Shown: positions 25,533 through 37,072 of the stretch, piece by piece
Layout of the letters: every line of letters begins with the position of its first letter
Position numbering within the stretch: the stretch's first letter is position 1
NCBI GenBank assembly: GCA_963732405.1
Contig: CAVSZG010000001.1
Location: 2,170,001-2,234,000 of the forward strand
Direction: 5' to 3'
DNA length: 64,000 nucleotides
Origin: JAUIAI01 sp963732405
GTDB taxonomy: Bacteria > Pseudomonadota > Gammaproteobacteria > Burkholderiales > Burkholderiaceae_E
Notes under the pieces: model-generated
What the model was told of the DNA's origin: nothing
The model's database searches: none
The model's input: only the letters and a program-made list of their open reading frames with translations
Program-made: the position numbers and the translations under genes

Positions 25533-27314
25533 TCACCCGGTCTTGCGGCCACCACCAGCCCAGGAATCCTTCAGCGTCACCGCCCGATTGAACACGGGCG
25601 TCGATGCTGAATGCGCAAGCGAGTCCGCCACGAAGTAACCATGGCGCTCGAATTGCATGGCCAGCCCACCGGGCTGGCTCAGCGCGGATTGTTCTACATG
25701 GCCACGGATCGCTCGGACCGAATCCGGATTCAATGAGCTCAGATAGTCCTTGCCGCCGCCGTCGGGCTGGGTATCCAGGAACAGTCGCTCATAGAGTCTG
25801 AATTCAGCGCTGATCGCCGCATGAGGAGCGCTGGCGGCCAGCCAGTGCACCGTGCCCTTGACCTTGTAATTGTCGGCCCCGGGTGTGCCCGATCGGGAGT
25901 CCGGCAGGACCTGGGCGAGCACCTTGCTGATTCGTCCGTCCGCGCCGGTTTCGAAGCCGGTGCATTCGATCACGAATCCGTAGCGCAGGCGCACCCGGTT
26001 TCCCGGATACAGGCGGAAGAATTTCTTCTCGGGTTCGGCCTGGAAATCCTCGCGTTCGATCCATAGCTGACGGGTCAGTGGCAGGCGGCGGGTGCCGCGC
26101 TCGGGCTGATGCGGATGAACCGGCGCTTCGCAGAACTCGACCTGATCGGCCTGCCAGTTGCTCAGTTCGAGCAGCAGGGGATCGAGCACGGCAATGGCAC
26201 GCGCGGCGCGCGAATCGAGATCGTCGCGTAATGCCTGCTCCAGGTGACTGTGTTCGATCCAGGAGTCGGCCTTGCTCACGCCGATCCGGTCGCAGAACAG
26301 GCGGATCGCCTCGGGTGTGTAGCCGCGTCGGCGCAGGCCCGCCAGCGTGGGCAGGCGCGGGTCATCCCAGCCATCGACATGGCCTTCGGTGACCAGGGCC
26401 TGGACCTTGCGCTTGCTGGTCACGGTGTATTCGAGATTGAGACGGGCGAATTCAATCTGCCGGGGCAAGGGGTGGGCAAAAAATCCGCCTTCGGCGAGGC
26501 GCTCGAGCAACCAGTCGTATAACGGCCGGTGATCCTGGAATTCGAGCGAACACAATGAATGGGTGATCCGCTCCAGCGCATCTTCGATCGGATGCGCGTA
26601 GTCATACATCGGATAAACATGCCAGCGATCACCGGTGCGATGATGTGCGCTGTTCAGGATCCGATAGCACACCGGGTCGCGCATGTTCATGTTGGGCGAG
26701 GCCATGTCGATGCGCGCGCGCAAGACATGACTGCCTTCCGGATGCCTGCCCTCGCGCATCTCGCGGAACAGGGTCAGGTTTTCCTCGACACTGCGATTTC
26801 GATAGGGCGAATCACGGCCGGGCTCGGTAAGCGTGCCGCGGTTCTTCCGGGTCGATTCCGCATCCTGTGAATCGACATAGGCATGACCGGCGCCGATCAG
26901 GTATTGGGCAAAGGCATAGAACTGCTCGAAGTAATCCGAGGCGTAGTAAAGATTGCTCTCGGCACCATGATCCCACGAGTAGCCCAGCCACCGGACCGTG
27001 TCGATGATCGCATCCACATAGCGCTGATCTTCGCGCAAGGGATTGGTGTCATCGAAGCGCAGGTGGCAACGGCCGCCATAGTCCTGCGCGATACCGAAAT
27101 TCAGGCAGATCGCCTTGGCATGGCCGATGTGCAGATAGCCGTTGGGTTCCGGCGGAAAGCGCGTGCGTATCGCGGCGGGATCCGGTTCGGCCCGGGCGTG
27201 GCGATCGGCCACGCCGGGCTCGCCGGCCCAGCCGCGCGGGCCAGGAATGCCCCTGGCCAGATCATTGTCGATCTGCGTACGGATGAAGTGACTGGCGGGT
27301 GCTGCCTCGGCCAT
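25533..27314 (-). CDS. glnS: glutaminyl-tRNA synthetase
   Basis: A 593-residue class I aminoacyl-tRNA synthetase that charges tRNA-Gln. RFPPEPNGYLHIGHAKAICL contains the HIGH motif and VTSKRK takes the place of KMSKS. RFDDTNPLREDQRYVDAI and YPMYDYAHPIEDALERITHSLCSLEF are GlnRS blocks that distinguish it from GluRS. The C-terminal anticodon-binding barrels are present (FRLYPGNRVRLRYGFVIECTGF). It is the last gene of a three-gene minus-strand operon after a dehydrogenase and an FKBP-type protein. Confidence 0.97.
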   Translation of the reverse strand: MAEAAPASHFIRTQIDNDLARGIPGPRGWAGEPGVADRHARAEPDPAAIRTRFPPEPNGYLHIGHAKAICLNFGIAQDYGGRCHLRFDDTNPLREDQRYVDAIIDTVRWLGYSWDHGAESNLYYASDYFEQFYAFAQYLIGAGHAYVDSQDAESTRKNRGTLTEPGRDSPYRNRSVEENLTLFREMREGRHPEGSHVLRARIDMASPNMNMRDPVCYRILNSAHHRTGDRWHVYPMYDYAHPIEDALERITHSLCSLEFQDHRPLYDWLLERLAEGGFFAHPLPRQIEFARLNLEYTVTSKRKVQALVTEGHVDGWDDPRLPTLAGLRRRGYTPEAIRLFCDRIGVSKADSWIEHSHLEQALRDDLDSRAARAIAVLDPLLLELSNWQADQVEFCEAPVHPHQPERGTRRLPLTRQLWIEREDFQAEPEKKFFRLYPGNRVRLRYGFVIECTGFETGADGRISKVLAQVLPDSRSGTPGADNYKVKGTVHWLAASAPHAAISAEFRLYERLFLDTQPDGGGKDYLSSLNPDSVRAIRGHVEQSALSQPGGLAMQFERHGYFVADSLAHSASTPVFNRAVTLKDSWAGGGRKTG

Positions 27315-27320
27315 GGAGAG

Positions 27321-28310
27321 TCAGACGCCCAGCAGTTCGACTTCGAAGAGCAGGGTGGCATTGGGTGGAATCACACCGCCGGCACCGCGCGCGCCATAAC
27401 CCATATCGGGTGGAATGATCAGGTGCCGTTTGCCACCGACCTTCATGCCGGCGACGCCTTCGTCCCATCCGCGAATCACCTGCCCCGCGCCCAGGCCAAA
27501 CGAAAAGGGTTGTCCCCGGTCCTTGCTCGAATCGAACTTGGTGCCGGCTTTGCCATCCTTGTACAACCAGCCGGTATAGTGAACCGACACTTGTTGCCCG
27601 GCACTGGCTTGTTCACCGGTTCCGACCTCGATGTCGGCGATTTGCAGCCCGCTGGGCAGCGTTTTGAATTCCACTGGATTGCCTCCCCTGGATGTGGCAG
27701 CGGCGGATGCCGCGGTTGGCGATGCAGCGGTTGCTGCAGCGTGTGGCGTGGCCTGGCTCGCACCCTGACCGGTGGCCACGGCATCGGCCAGGCGCGTGCG
27801 CAGGTCTTCGATGCGTTGCCGGTTGACATTAAAGTCCTTGCGACCCAGGCGCGAGGCCGAGCGCACATGGATCACGCCATGGTCGGGCACGAGCAGAAAC
27901 TCCGCGTCATCCACGAACCTGAGCAGACGGGTTTCGAATTCGGCATAGAGGTAGTGCGCGTCTCGCTTGATGATCCGGGCGCCTGGCGTATCGCCGATCA
28001 GATTGGCCAGAACCACGAAGGTGCGCGCCGGATTGTCGCCGGCAGCCAGTGGCTCGATCCGGTTGGTCGGCTGATCGGTCATGCTGGAGACCGAGTTTTG
28101 CGGCTTGTCGGTCACCGGGCTCAACGCGCCATTGGTTACACCGAGATTGCCCGGCCTTTTTCCGCTCAACAAACCCATCGTGCCTCCGAGGTAAATCAGA
28201 CCGGCGAACAGAACGATTGCCAGCAGAATCCAGCGCAACCAGCGTGTCACGGTGAATCGGGCGCGTGGCGCAGTCGAGTCAACACGGGCGGGCGGCGCGT
28301 TGCGGGTCAC
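27321..28310 (-). CDS. membrane-anchored DUF1499-FKBP fusion protein
   Basis: A 329-residue protein with three parts. A single transmembrane helix is at about 27-48 (WILLAIVLFAGLIYLGG). A DUF1499-like domain follows at about 75-175 (DAHYLYAEFETRLLRFVDDA, then VIHVRSASRLGRKDFNVNRQ). After an Ala/Thr-rich linker comes a C-terminal FKBP-type peptidyl-prolyl isomerase (GQQVSVHYTGWLYKDG, FDSSKDRGQPFSFGLGAGQV, MGYGARGAGGVIPPNATLLF). The isomerase should face the periplasm. The two domains are normally separate proteins. Its start overlaps the dehydrogenase stop (ATGA), and glnS begins six bases after its stop. Confidence 0.85.
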   Translation of the reverse strand: MTRNAPPARVDSTAPRARFTVTRWLRWILLAIVLFAGLIYLGGTMGLLSGKRPGNLGVTNGALSPVTDKPQNSVSSMTDQPTNRIEPLAAGDNPARTFVVLANLIGDTPGARIIKRDAHYLYAEFETRLLRFVDDAEFLLVPDHGVIHVRSASRLGRKDFNVNRQRIEDLRTRLADAVATGQGASQATPHAAATAASPTAASAAATSRGGNPVEFKTLPSGLQIADIEVGTGEQASAGQQVSVHYTGWLYKDGKAGTKFDSSKDRGQPFSFGLGAGQVIRGWDEGVAGMKVGGKRHLIIPPDMGYGARGAGGVIPPNATLLFEVELLGV

Positions 28311-29206
28311 TTGCGAAGCCGCCTGATCAGGCTGGACGTATCGAGCCGGGCGCCGCCGGCTCCCTCGATGTCTTTGTAGAACTGGTCGATCAGGACCGTG
28401 ACCGGCAGGGGCGCACCGTTGCGGTTGGCCTCATCGATGCACAGACCCAGGTCCTTGCGCATCCACTGGACCGCAAAGCCGAAGTTGAATTCATCGTCGA
28501 TCATGGTCCTGGCCCGATTGTCCATCTGCCAGGACTGCGCGGCGCCCTTGCCGATCACCTCGGCCACGAGTTTCATGTCGAGCCCGGCCGCCAGGCCAAA
28601 ATTCATCCCCTCGGACAGCCCCTGCAGCAGTCCGGCGATACAGATCTGATTGACCATTTTGGCGAGTTGGCCGCTACCTGTGGGTCCGATCAGGGTGAAC
28701 GCCCGCGAGAACGCGGACGCCACCGGTCTGACCCGATCGAACACGGCCTGATCGCCGCCGCACATCACCGTCAGCACGCCATTGACCGCGCCAGCTTCCC
28801 CGCCCGACACCGGCGCATCGATGAAGGCGAGTCCGCGGTCGGTCGCGATGGCATTGAGTTCGCGCGCAACCTCAGCCGAGGCCGTGGTGTGGTCGACGAA
28901 GACCGCGCCTGGTTTCATGCCGGCGAAGGCGCCTTGTTCACCCAGCACGATCGAGCGCAGGTCGGCGTCATTGCCCACGCAGGCGAAGACGATGTCCGCC
29001 CCGGCGGCGGCGTCACGCGGTGTGGCCGCTGATCGTGCGCCCACTCGGTTGGCGAGCCATCGGTCGGCCTTGGCGGCATTGCGGTTATAGACGGTGACCT
29101 GATGCCCGGCTGCATGCAGATGGCCGGCCATTGGCGCGCCCATCACGCCCAGACCGAGGAAGGCGACCCTGGCCGGCTCGACCGTGTCGTAGGTTTTCTG
29201 ATTCAT
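28307..29206 (-). CDS. NAD(P)-dependent beta-hydroxyacid dehydrogenase
   Basis: A 299-residue enzyme of the 3-hydroxyisobutyrate / tartronate semialdehyde reductase family. VAFLGLGVMGAPMAGHLHAAG is the dinucleotide-binding site, DAPVSGGEAGAVNGVLTVM the substrate loop, and GSGQLAKMVNQICIAGLLQG contains the catalytic lysine (K in QLAKMVNQ). It heads the operon with the FKBP fusion and glnS; the link to these is not obvious. The substrate may be tartronate semialdehyde, 3-hydroxyisobutyrate or a similar acid. Confidence 0.9.
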   Translation of the reverse strand: MNQKTYDTVEPARVAFLGLGVMGAPMAGHLHAAGHQVTVYNRNAAKADRWLANRVGARSAATPRDAAAGADIVFACVGNDADLRSIVLGEQGAFAGMKPGAVFVDHTTASAEVARELNAIATDRGLAFIDAPVSGGEAGAVNGVLTVMCGGDQAVFDRVRPVASAFSRAFTLIGPTGSGQLAKMVNQICIAGLLQGLSEGMNFGLAAGLDMKLVAEVIGKGAAQSWQMDNRARTMIDDEFNFGFAVQWMRKDLGLCIDEANRNGAPLPVTVLIDQFYKDIEGAGGARLDTSSLIRRLRK

Positions 29207-29347
29207 GACTCTGGATCTGGAGGATCGGCCAAGGGCCGGAAACGCGGCACTCGAAGGCCGGGAAGCGATTGTAGGGCATCGGCGCGCGCGAGCCGGCCGA
29301 TGCCCGGCCGGCGCTGGCCCGCGCCAGAGTTTGCGCTCGGGTCGGCA

Positions 29348-30988
29348 CTAGAAGCCAGCCGCATGCCCGTCGCGGCGACTGTCGCTGGCTGCCACATAAC
29401 CATCGTCCCGGTCGTCGGACAGGCGCCAGATGAACTGACCGGAGCCAAAATCCATATAGCTGTCGACGGTCGCTTCGATCTGATGACCCATCGCCGCCAG
29501 CGCCTGCTGCACCTGCGCTTCCATGGTGTATTCCAGATCGACTGACAGGCCACGATTCACCTTCCAGCGCGGCGCGTCGCAGGCCGCCTGCGGGTTCTGC
29601 CCGAACTGGAGCATCCGTACCAGGGTCTGCAGGTGACCTTGCGGCTGCATATTGCCGCCCATGACGCCAAAACTCATCTGCGGTCGGCCGTCGCGCATCA
29701 GAAATCCGGGAATGATGGTGTGAAACGGACGCTTGCCGGGCGCCACCAGATTCGGATGCGCAGGATCGAGACTGAAGGCCTGACCCCGGTTCTGCAGCGA
29801 CACGCCGAGTTCGGGCGAGACCACGCCCGAGCCGAATCCCATGTAATTGGACTGGATCCAGGACACCATCATGCCGTCGGCGTCGGCGGCAGTCAGATAA
29901 ATGGTGCCGCCGGTCGGTGGCGTGCCGTGTTGAAAGTTGGTCGCTCGTTGCGGATCGATCAGCCGGGCCCGCTCGCGCAGATACGCATCGTCCAGCAGTT
30001 GGGCGGCGCTGACCCGGGTCATGTAGCGCGGATCGGCCACATAGGCATAGACGTCGGCAAACGCTGCCTTCATCGCCTCGATCTGCAGGTGGCGGGCCGC
30101 AGCGGAATCCGCCTCCAACCCGTCCAGATCGAGGTGCTCGAGCATGCCCAGTGCCATCAGGGCGGCAATGCCCTGACCATTGGGTGGAATCTCGTGCAGC
30201 TCATGGCCGCGGTAGCGCCGCGAAATGGTATCGACCCAGTCAGGCTGATAAGCCGCCAGATCGGCCGCGCTCATGGTGCCGCCGACCTGCCTGATATACG
30301 CCGACAGTCGTGCGGCGGTCTCACCCTCATAGAACTCGCGCCCGCCGCGTTCGGCAAGCCGGCGCAGTGTTTTCGCCGCACCGGGCATGGTGATGCGCTC
30401 GCCAATCTCGGGCGCGCGCCCGAACGGCATGAACACATCGGCGAAGCCCGGTTGATCGCGCAGTTCGGGTACCGCCGCCCGCCACTTGCTCTGGGTGATC
30501 GGCGCGACGGCGTAGCCACGTTCGGCGATCTCGATCGCCGGCGCCAGACAGTCCGCCCATGCCGCCCGGCCATAGCGCTCATGGATGGCCGTCCAGCCCG
30601 CGATCGCACCCGGCACGGTCACGGTGTCCGGGCCGCGCAATGGCGTCTGACCGCCATGACGTTTGGCGAAATACGCCGGATCCCAGGTGGCCGGTGCGAC
30701 TCCGGAGGCATTCAGGCCTTTGAGCGACTGACCGTCCCAGATGATCGCGAAGGCGTCACTGCCCAGGCCATTGGACACCGGTTCGGTCATCGCGATCGTC
30801 GATGCGGCGGCGACGATGGCGTCGACCGCGTTGCCGCCGTTGCGCAGCACATGCAAGCCGGCCTGGGCCGCCAGCGGTTGCGAGGTGGCGACGATGTTGC
30901 GTGCGAAGACCGGCGTGCGCCGGGTCGGATAACTGACGTTCCAGTCGAATGGTGCGTGGCGGTTGGCGTGCTGGGGGGTCTGGCTCAT
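29348..30988 (-). CDS. ggt: gamma-glutamyltransferase family protein
   Basis: A 546-residue Ntn-hydrolase of the Ggt/YwrD type. The N-terminal part (HVLRNGGNAVDAIVAAASTI, TEPVSNGLGSDAFAIIWDGQ) and the processing site GGTIYLTAADADG, where Thr at about residue 360 would become the new N-terminal nucleophile, are clear. GVMGGNMQPQGHLQTLVRML is the conserved C-terminal block. No signal peptide is seen, so it is probably cytoplasmic, unlike classical periplasmic Ggt. A role in gamma-glutamyl or acylase-type hydrolysis is likely. Confidence 0.88.
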   Translation of the reverse strand: MSQTPQHANRHAPFDWNVSYPTRRTPVFARNIVATSQPLAAQAGLHVLRNGGNAVDAIVAAASTIAMTEPVSNGLGSDAFAIIWDGQSLKGLNASGVAPATWDPAYFAKRHGGQTPLRGPDTVTVPGAIAGWTAIHERYGRAAWADCLAPAIEIAERGYAVAPITQSKWRAAVPELRDQPGFADVFMPFGRAPEIGERITMPGAAKTLRRLAERGGREFYEGETAARLSAYIRQVGGTMSAADLAAYQPDWVDTISRRYRGHELHEIPPNGQGIAALMALGMLEHLDLDGLEADSAAARHLQIEAMKAAFADVYAYVADPRYMTRVSAAQLLDDAYLRERARLIDPQRATNFQHGTPPTGGTIYLTAADADGMMVSWIQSNYMGFGSGVVSPELGVSLQNRGQAFSLDPAHPNLVAPGKRPFHTIIPGFLMRDGRPQMSFGVMGGNMQPQGHLQTLVRMLQFGQNPQAACDAPRWKVNRGLSVDLEYTMEAQVQQALAAMGHQIEATVDSYMDFGSGQFIWRLSDDRDDGYVAASDSRRDGHAAGF

Positions 30989-31036
30989 GAGGTGGGCGGA
31001 TCCGGTTGGTCGGTTGGGGTAGGTCGGGTCTGGTCG

Positions 31037-31744
31037 TCAGGCGAGTTGGCGAGCCAGGTCGGACAGATCGGTCGCGTGGTACTGGAAAGACGCCTCCGGC
31101 TCGATATCGACTGCGACACCGGCGCCATACTCGAGCGGCCGGGTGATGAAGGCAGCCTGACAGCCACAGGCCTGGGCGGCGCGCAGGTCGTCCTTGTGAG
31201 CGGCAACCATCAGCATCTGCGCCGGCGCAATGTCGAACACCTCGCAGACGCCCAGATAGGTTTCCGGATCGGGCTTGTAGTGCTGGAACACCTCGGCCGA
31301 CAGAATCAGGTCCCAGGGCAGACCACCATGCTTGGCCATGTTCGCCAGCAGACCGAGGTTGCCGTTGGACATCGTGCACAGCATGAACGAGGTCTTCAGA
31401 GCGGTCAGGCCGGCGACGCTGTCGGGCCATGGATTCAGCCGATGCCAGACCCGGTTCAGATCAGCCAGGGCTGCCTCGTCGAGCGAGGTGATCCGGTAGT
31501 GGGCGAGCACCTCATCGAGATTCTGGCGGTGCAGGTCATCGATCCGGGTCCAGGGCAACTGGCCTGTGCGGACCTTGTGCATCGCCGGTTGATAGCGGGC
31601 GCGCCATGCAGTGGCGAACTCAGCACCGGATACGGGCAGTCCGAGCCGGTCGACTTCGGCCGTTATGCTGCCATGCCAGTCGACAACCGTGCCGAACACG
31701 TCGAATGCCAGCACCAGGGGACGCGGGAAAGTGGTGGACTTCAT
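31037..31744 (-). CDS. haloacid dehalogenase, type II (HAD superfamily)
   Basis: A 235-residue HAD protein. The nucleophile motif is LVLAFDVFGTVVDW, motif II CTMSNGN, motif III HYKPDPETY with the lysine, and the acidic motif near VAAHKDDLRAAQACG. These fit L-2-haloacid dehalogenase-like proteins, although many such family members act on phosphate or other substrates. Its start overlaps the CaiB stop (ATGA), so it is co-expressed with the CoA-transferase. Confidence 0.88.
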   Translation of the reverse strand: MKSTTFPRPLVLAFDVFGTVVDWHGSITAEVDRLGLPVSGAEFATAWRARYQPAMHKVRTGQLPWTRIDDLHRQNLDEVLAHYRITSLDEAALADLNRVWHRLNPWPDSVAGLTALKTSFMLCTMSNGNLGLLANMAKHGGLPWDLILSAEVFQHYKPDPETYLGVCEVFDIAPAQMLMVAAHKDDLRAAQACGCQAAFITRPLEYGAGVAVDIEPEASFQYHATDLSDLARQLA

Positions 31745-32979
31745 GAATGATCATCCGTCTTGGTCAGGCTGGCGTGGTAGCGGGCAATCGCCTCATCGTC
31801 ATAGCCGAGCCGGCGCCTGAGCACCGGGTCGGTGTGTTCGCCCAGCCGGGGCGGAGCCAGATCGTACTCGATCGGCGTGGCCGAGAACCGGATCGGGTTG
31901 CCAACCAGAGGAATGGTGCCCGCATCATCGCGTGGCAGATCGATGCGCAGACCCCTGGCCTCGATTTGCGGATTGGCGAAGACTTCATCCAGCGTGGCGA
32001 TCGGCCCGCAGGGCACGCCCGCCTTTTCCAGACGGGAGATCCAGTCGGCCGAATCGAACTGGCGCACCATCGGAATCAATACCTCGATCAGCGCCGCGCG
32101 GTTCTCGATGCGTCTGGCGTTGCTGGCAAAACGCGGATCCTGGGCAATGCCCGGCGAGCCACCCGCCTCGCAGAAGCGGCGCAACTGATCATTGTTGCCG
32201 ACCGCCACGATGATCCAGCCATCACGGGTTTGAAAGGTCTGGTAGGGCACGACATTGGGATGCGCATTACCCCAACGGCGGGGAGGCGTACCACTGGTCA
32301 GGTAATTGGTATTCATGTTCGCCAGCGCCGACACCATGACATCGAGCAAGGCCATGTCGATGTACTGACCCACACCCGAGCGTTCACGATGCAGCAGCGC
32401 GGCGAGGATCGCCTGGGTGGCGACCATGCCGGTCATGATGTCCGAGATTGCCACGCCGGCCTTCTGCGGCCCGCCGCCCGGTTGATCGTCGGCTTCACCG
32501 GTGATCGACATGAACCCGCTCATGCCCTGGATCACGAAGTCATAGCCTGCACGCTGCGCATAAGGCCCGGTCTGACCGAAGCCGGTGATCGAACAATAGA
32601 CGAGCCGCGGGTTCAGCTCGCTCAGGCTCGCATAGTCGAGTCCGTACTTGGCCAGTTGGCCGACCTTGAAGTTTTCGAGCACAACATCCGCATTGCGCGC
32701 CAGTTCGCGCACCACGGTCTGGCCCTCGTGACTGGCCAGATCAGCAAGCACCGATTGTTTGCCGCGATTGGCGGCGAGGTAATACGCAGCATCGGGTGTG
32801 TCATTGCCATCACGATCTTTCAGGAACGGCGGACCCCAGCCGCGCGTATCGTCACCCGCACCCGGTCGTTCGATCTTGATCACTTCTGCGCCAAGATCGG
32901 CCAGCGATTGCGCACAACTGGGGCCGGCGAGCACGCGGCTCAGATCGATGACCAATGTACCGCTCAAAGGTCCTGCCAT
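31741..32979 (-). CDS. CaiB/BaiF family CoA-transferase
   Basis: A 412-residue class III CoA-transferase. VIDLSRVLAGPSCAQSLADLGAEVIKIERP is the standard N terminus, GYDFVIQGMSG carries the conserved catalytic Asp, and YIDMALLDVMVSALANMNTNYL plus RWGNAHPNVVPYQTF are family blocks. Such enzymes transfer CoA between carboxylic acids such as succinate, formate, oxalate or carnitine. AGGAG precedes the start. The substrate is unknown; the paired HAD gene suggests catabolism of an organic acid. Confidence 0.92.
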   Translation of the reverse strand: MAGPLSGTLVIDLSRVLAGPSCAQSLADLGAEVIKIERPGAGDDTRGWGPPFLKDRDGNDTPDAAYYLAANRGKQSVLADLASHEGQTVVRELARNADVVLENFKVGQLAKYGLDYASLSELNPRLVYCSITGFGQTGPYAQRAGYDFVIQGMSGFMSITGEADDQPGGGPQKAGVAISDIMTGMVATQAILAALLHRERSGVGQYIDMALLDVMVSALANMNTNYLTSGTPPRRWGNAHPNVVPYQTFQTRDGWIIVAVGNNDQLRRFCEAGGSPGIAQDPRFASNARRIENRAALIEVLIPMVRQFDSADWISRLEKAGVPCGPIATLDEVFANPQIEARGLRIDLPRDDAGTIPLVGNPIRFSATPIEYDLAPPRLGEHTDPVLRRRLGYDDEAIARYHASLTKTDDHS

Positions 32980-33428
32980 GAGGTGAAACTCCTACCCGAT
33001 CGAGTGATTCAACGGCGCAAAGTTGAACGCCACCAGTACACAGTTTAGGGGTAACTCCTTGTTACTCGGTTTACGGCGCAAACGGTGGCGCCGATGGACT
33101 CACAGACGTAAAGTGTCTTCACGGCTGCGGTTCCCCTGTCGCAGTCGGATTCGATGTTTTCATCGAGTCTCCTCCCTCCTCTGGCGCCGATCTCAGGCGC
33201 CTTTTTTTTGTCCGCGTCGAGGGCCGTCGCCGTGATGACGGTGGGTTGCTTCGGCACCCTGATTTCAGCCTTGTGTCTGCCCACCCCGACCGGGCCCGTC
33301 AGATCGGGTTGGAGACGGGTACGCCGGGGGGCCGATGGGGGGCCGACGAGGGGAGGCTACCGTCAATCGGTGAAAGCGGTATCGATCTGTAAAATGGCGG
33401 ATTGCCCCGGCGACCAACCCACCTCATC
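32980..33428. other. 449-base gene-free region upstream of alaS
   Basis: No credible coding sequence is seen. On the plus strand it contains small hairpins (GTAAC/GTTAC near 33051-33065, CTGCG/CGCAG near 33125-33144, CGATG/CATCG near 33152-33165), then an intrinsic terminator at 33183-33209. About 220 further bases lead to alaS. The 10-base string TGGCGCCGAT occurs at 33086-33095 and again at 33182-33191, in the terminator stem. This could be a small RNA or a leader with an attenuator for alaS. No clear promoter was found. Confidence 0.4.
33183..33209 (+). terminator. intrinsic terminator 220 bases upstream of alaS
   Basis: Stem GGCGCC-GATCTCA-GGCGCC followed by eight T (33202-33209). No plus-strand protein gene precedes it within 8 kb other than antisense to the CaiB/HAD/ggt block, so its transcript must be a leader or a small RNA. 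Confidence 0.8.
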
Positions 33429-36074
<2,646 letters not shown>

Positions 36075-36162
36075 GCAGGATCGGGTTCCCAGCCCTGGAC
36101 CCACTCTCGGCTAAACTGAATCGATCCGCCCAAACCAGGCTCTGATAACGAGTGAAACGCCC

Positions 36163-36906
36163 ATGAACGTGCAATTCGATTTTTCCGGTCAGACCGTGTT
36201 GATCACCGGTGGGATCACCGGCATTGGCGCAGCCACCGCGCGGGCCTTCATGGCCGCCGGTGCCCGGGTCATCTGCTGCGGGATCGGCCGGACCGAACTC
36301 GATGCCGCCCGGGCTGATGCCGAGCTGGGCAAAGCCACGATCGCCGAACTCGACGTCACCGACAAGTCGGCCGTCGATGCCTTCATCGGCAAGCTCGGCC
36401 AACTCGATCATGTGGTCAATTGCGCCGGCATCATTGCGCGCGACGCCGAACATGATCCGATCCGGTTCGACCAGGTCATGAACGTTCATGTCGGCGGTTC
36501 GATGCGGGTCAGTACCGCTGCCCGACCGCTGCTCAAGGCGAGTCGCCAGGGCGGCTCGATCGTCATGATCGGGTCCGTGATGTCGTATTTCGGCGGGCCC
36601 AAGCAACCGGCCTATTCGAGCGCCAAGGGGGCATTGAAGAACCTGACCATGTCGCTGGCCTGCGCCTATGCGGCCGATGGCATCCGCGTCAATGCGGTCG
36701 CGCCCGGCTGGGTGATCACCGAATTGTCCCGTGGCGCGCGCGAAAATCCCGAGCGCTATGCACAGATCATGGCGAGGGTGCCCGTGGGACGCTGGGCCGA
36801 GCCGGCCGAGATCGCCGATCCGATCCTGTTCCTGTGCTCGGATGCCGCGCGTTACATGACGGGCACGATGATGCCGGTCGATGGCGGTTACCTGTCGATG
36901 GGCTGA
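36163..36906 (+). CDS. short-chain dehydrogenase/reductase
   Basis: A 247-residue classical SDR. The cofactor motif is VLITGGITGIGAATARAF (TGxxxGxG variant), NCAGI is present, and the catalytic Ser-Tyr-Lys appear in IGSVMSYFGGPKQPAYSSAKGAL. The C terminus ends MMPVDGGYLSMG. It stands alone on the plus strand after alaS with its own 88-base leader. The substrate is unknown. Confidence 0.9.
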   Translation: MNVQFDFSGQTVLITGGITGIGAATARAFMAAGARVICCGIGRTELDAARADAELGKATIAELDVTDKSAVDAFIGKLGQLDHVVNCAGIIARDAEHDPIRFDQVMNVHVGGSMRVSTAARPLLKASRQGGSIVMIGSVMSYFGGPKQPAYSSAKGALKNLTMSLACAYAADGIRVNAVAPGWVITELSRGARENPERYAQIMARVPVGRWAEPAEIADPILFLCSDAARYMTGTMMPVDGGYLSMG

Positions 36907-37072
36907 CGCCCGGCGGGTCGCCATCCCGAATACAAGGGTATTGAAAAGCGCGGTCTCGCGTTAGGCTGTCGGTTCAGCCTGGATCCGACGGAGTCGCCCG
37001 CCTCATGCCACAGCCGACCGATCGTCGGTGCTCTACGGCCCACCCGCCCGTGCGCGGGCGGTCCTGCTGAGC

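Noticed and set aside
26883..28379. Long plus-strand frame across glnS and the FKBP gene
   Set aside because: Antisense to two well supported genes and without any domain.
29633..31750. Very long open frame on the plus strand opposite the gamma-glutamyltransferase and HAD genes
   Set aside because: It is an antisense shadow produced by the GC-rich codon bias of the real minus-strand genes, has no recognisable domain and spans two real genes.
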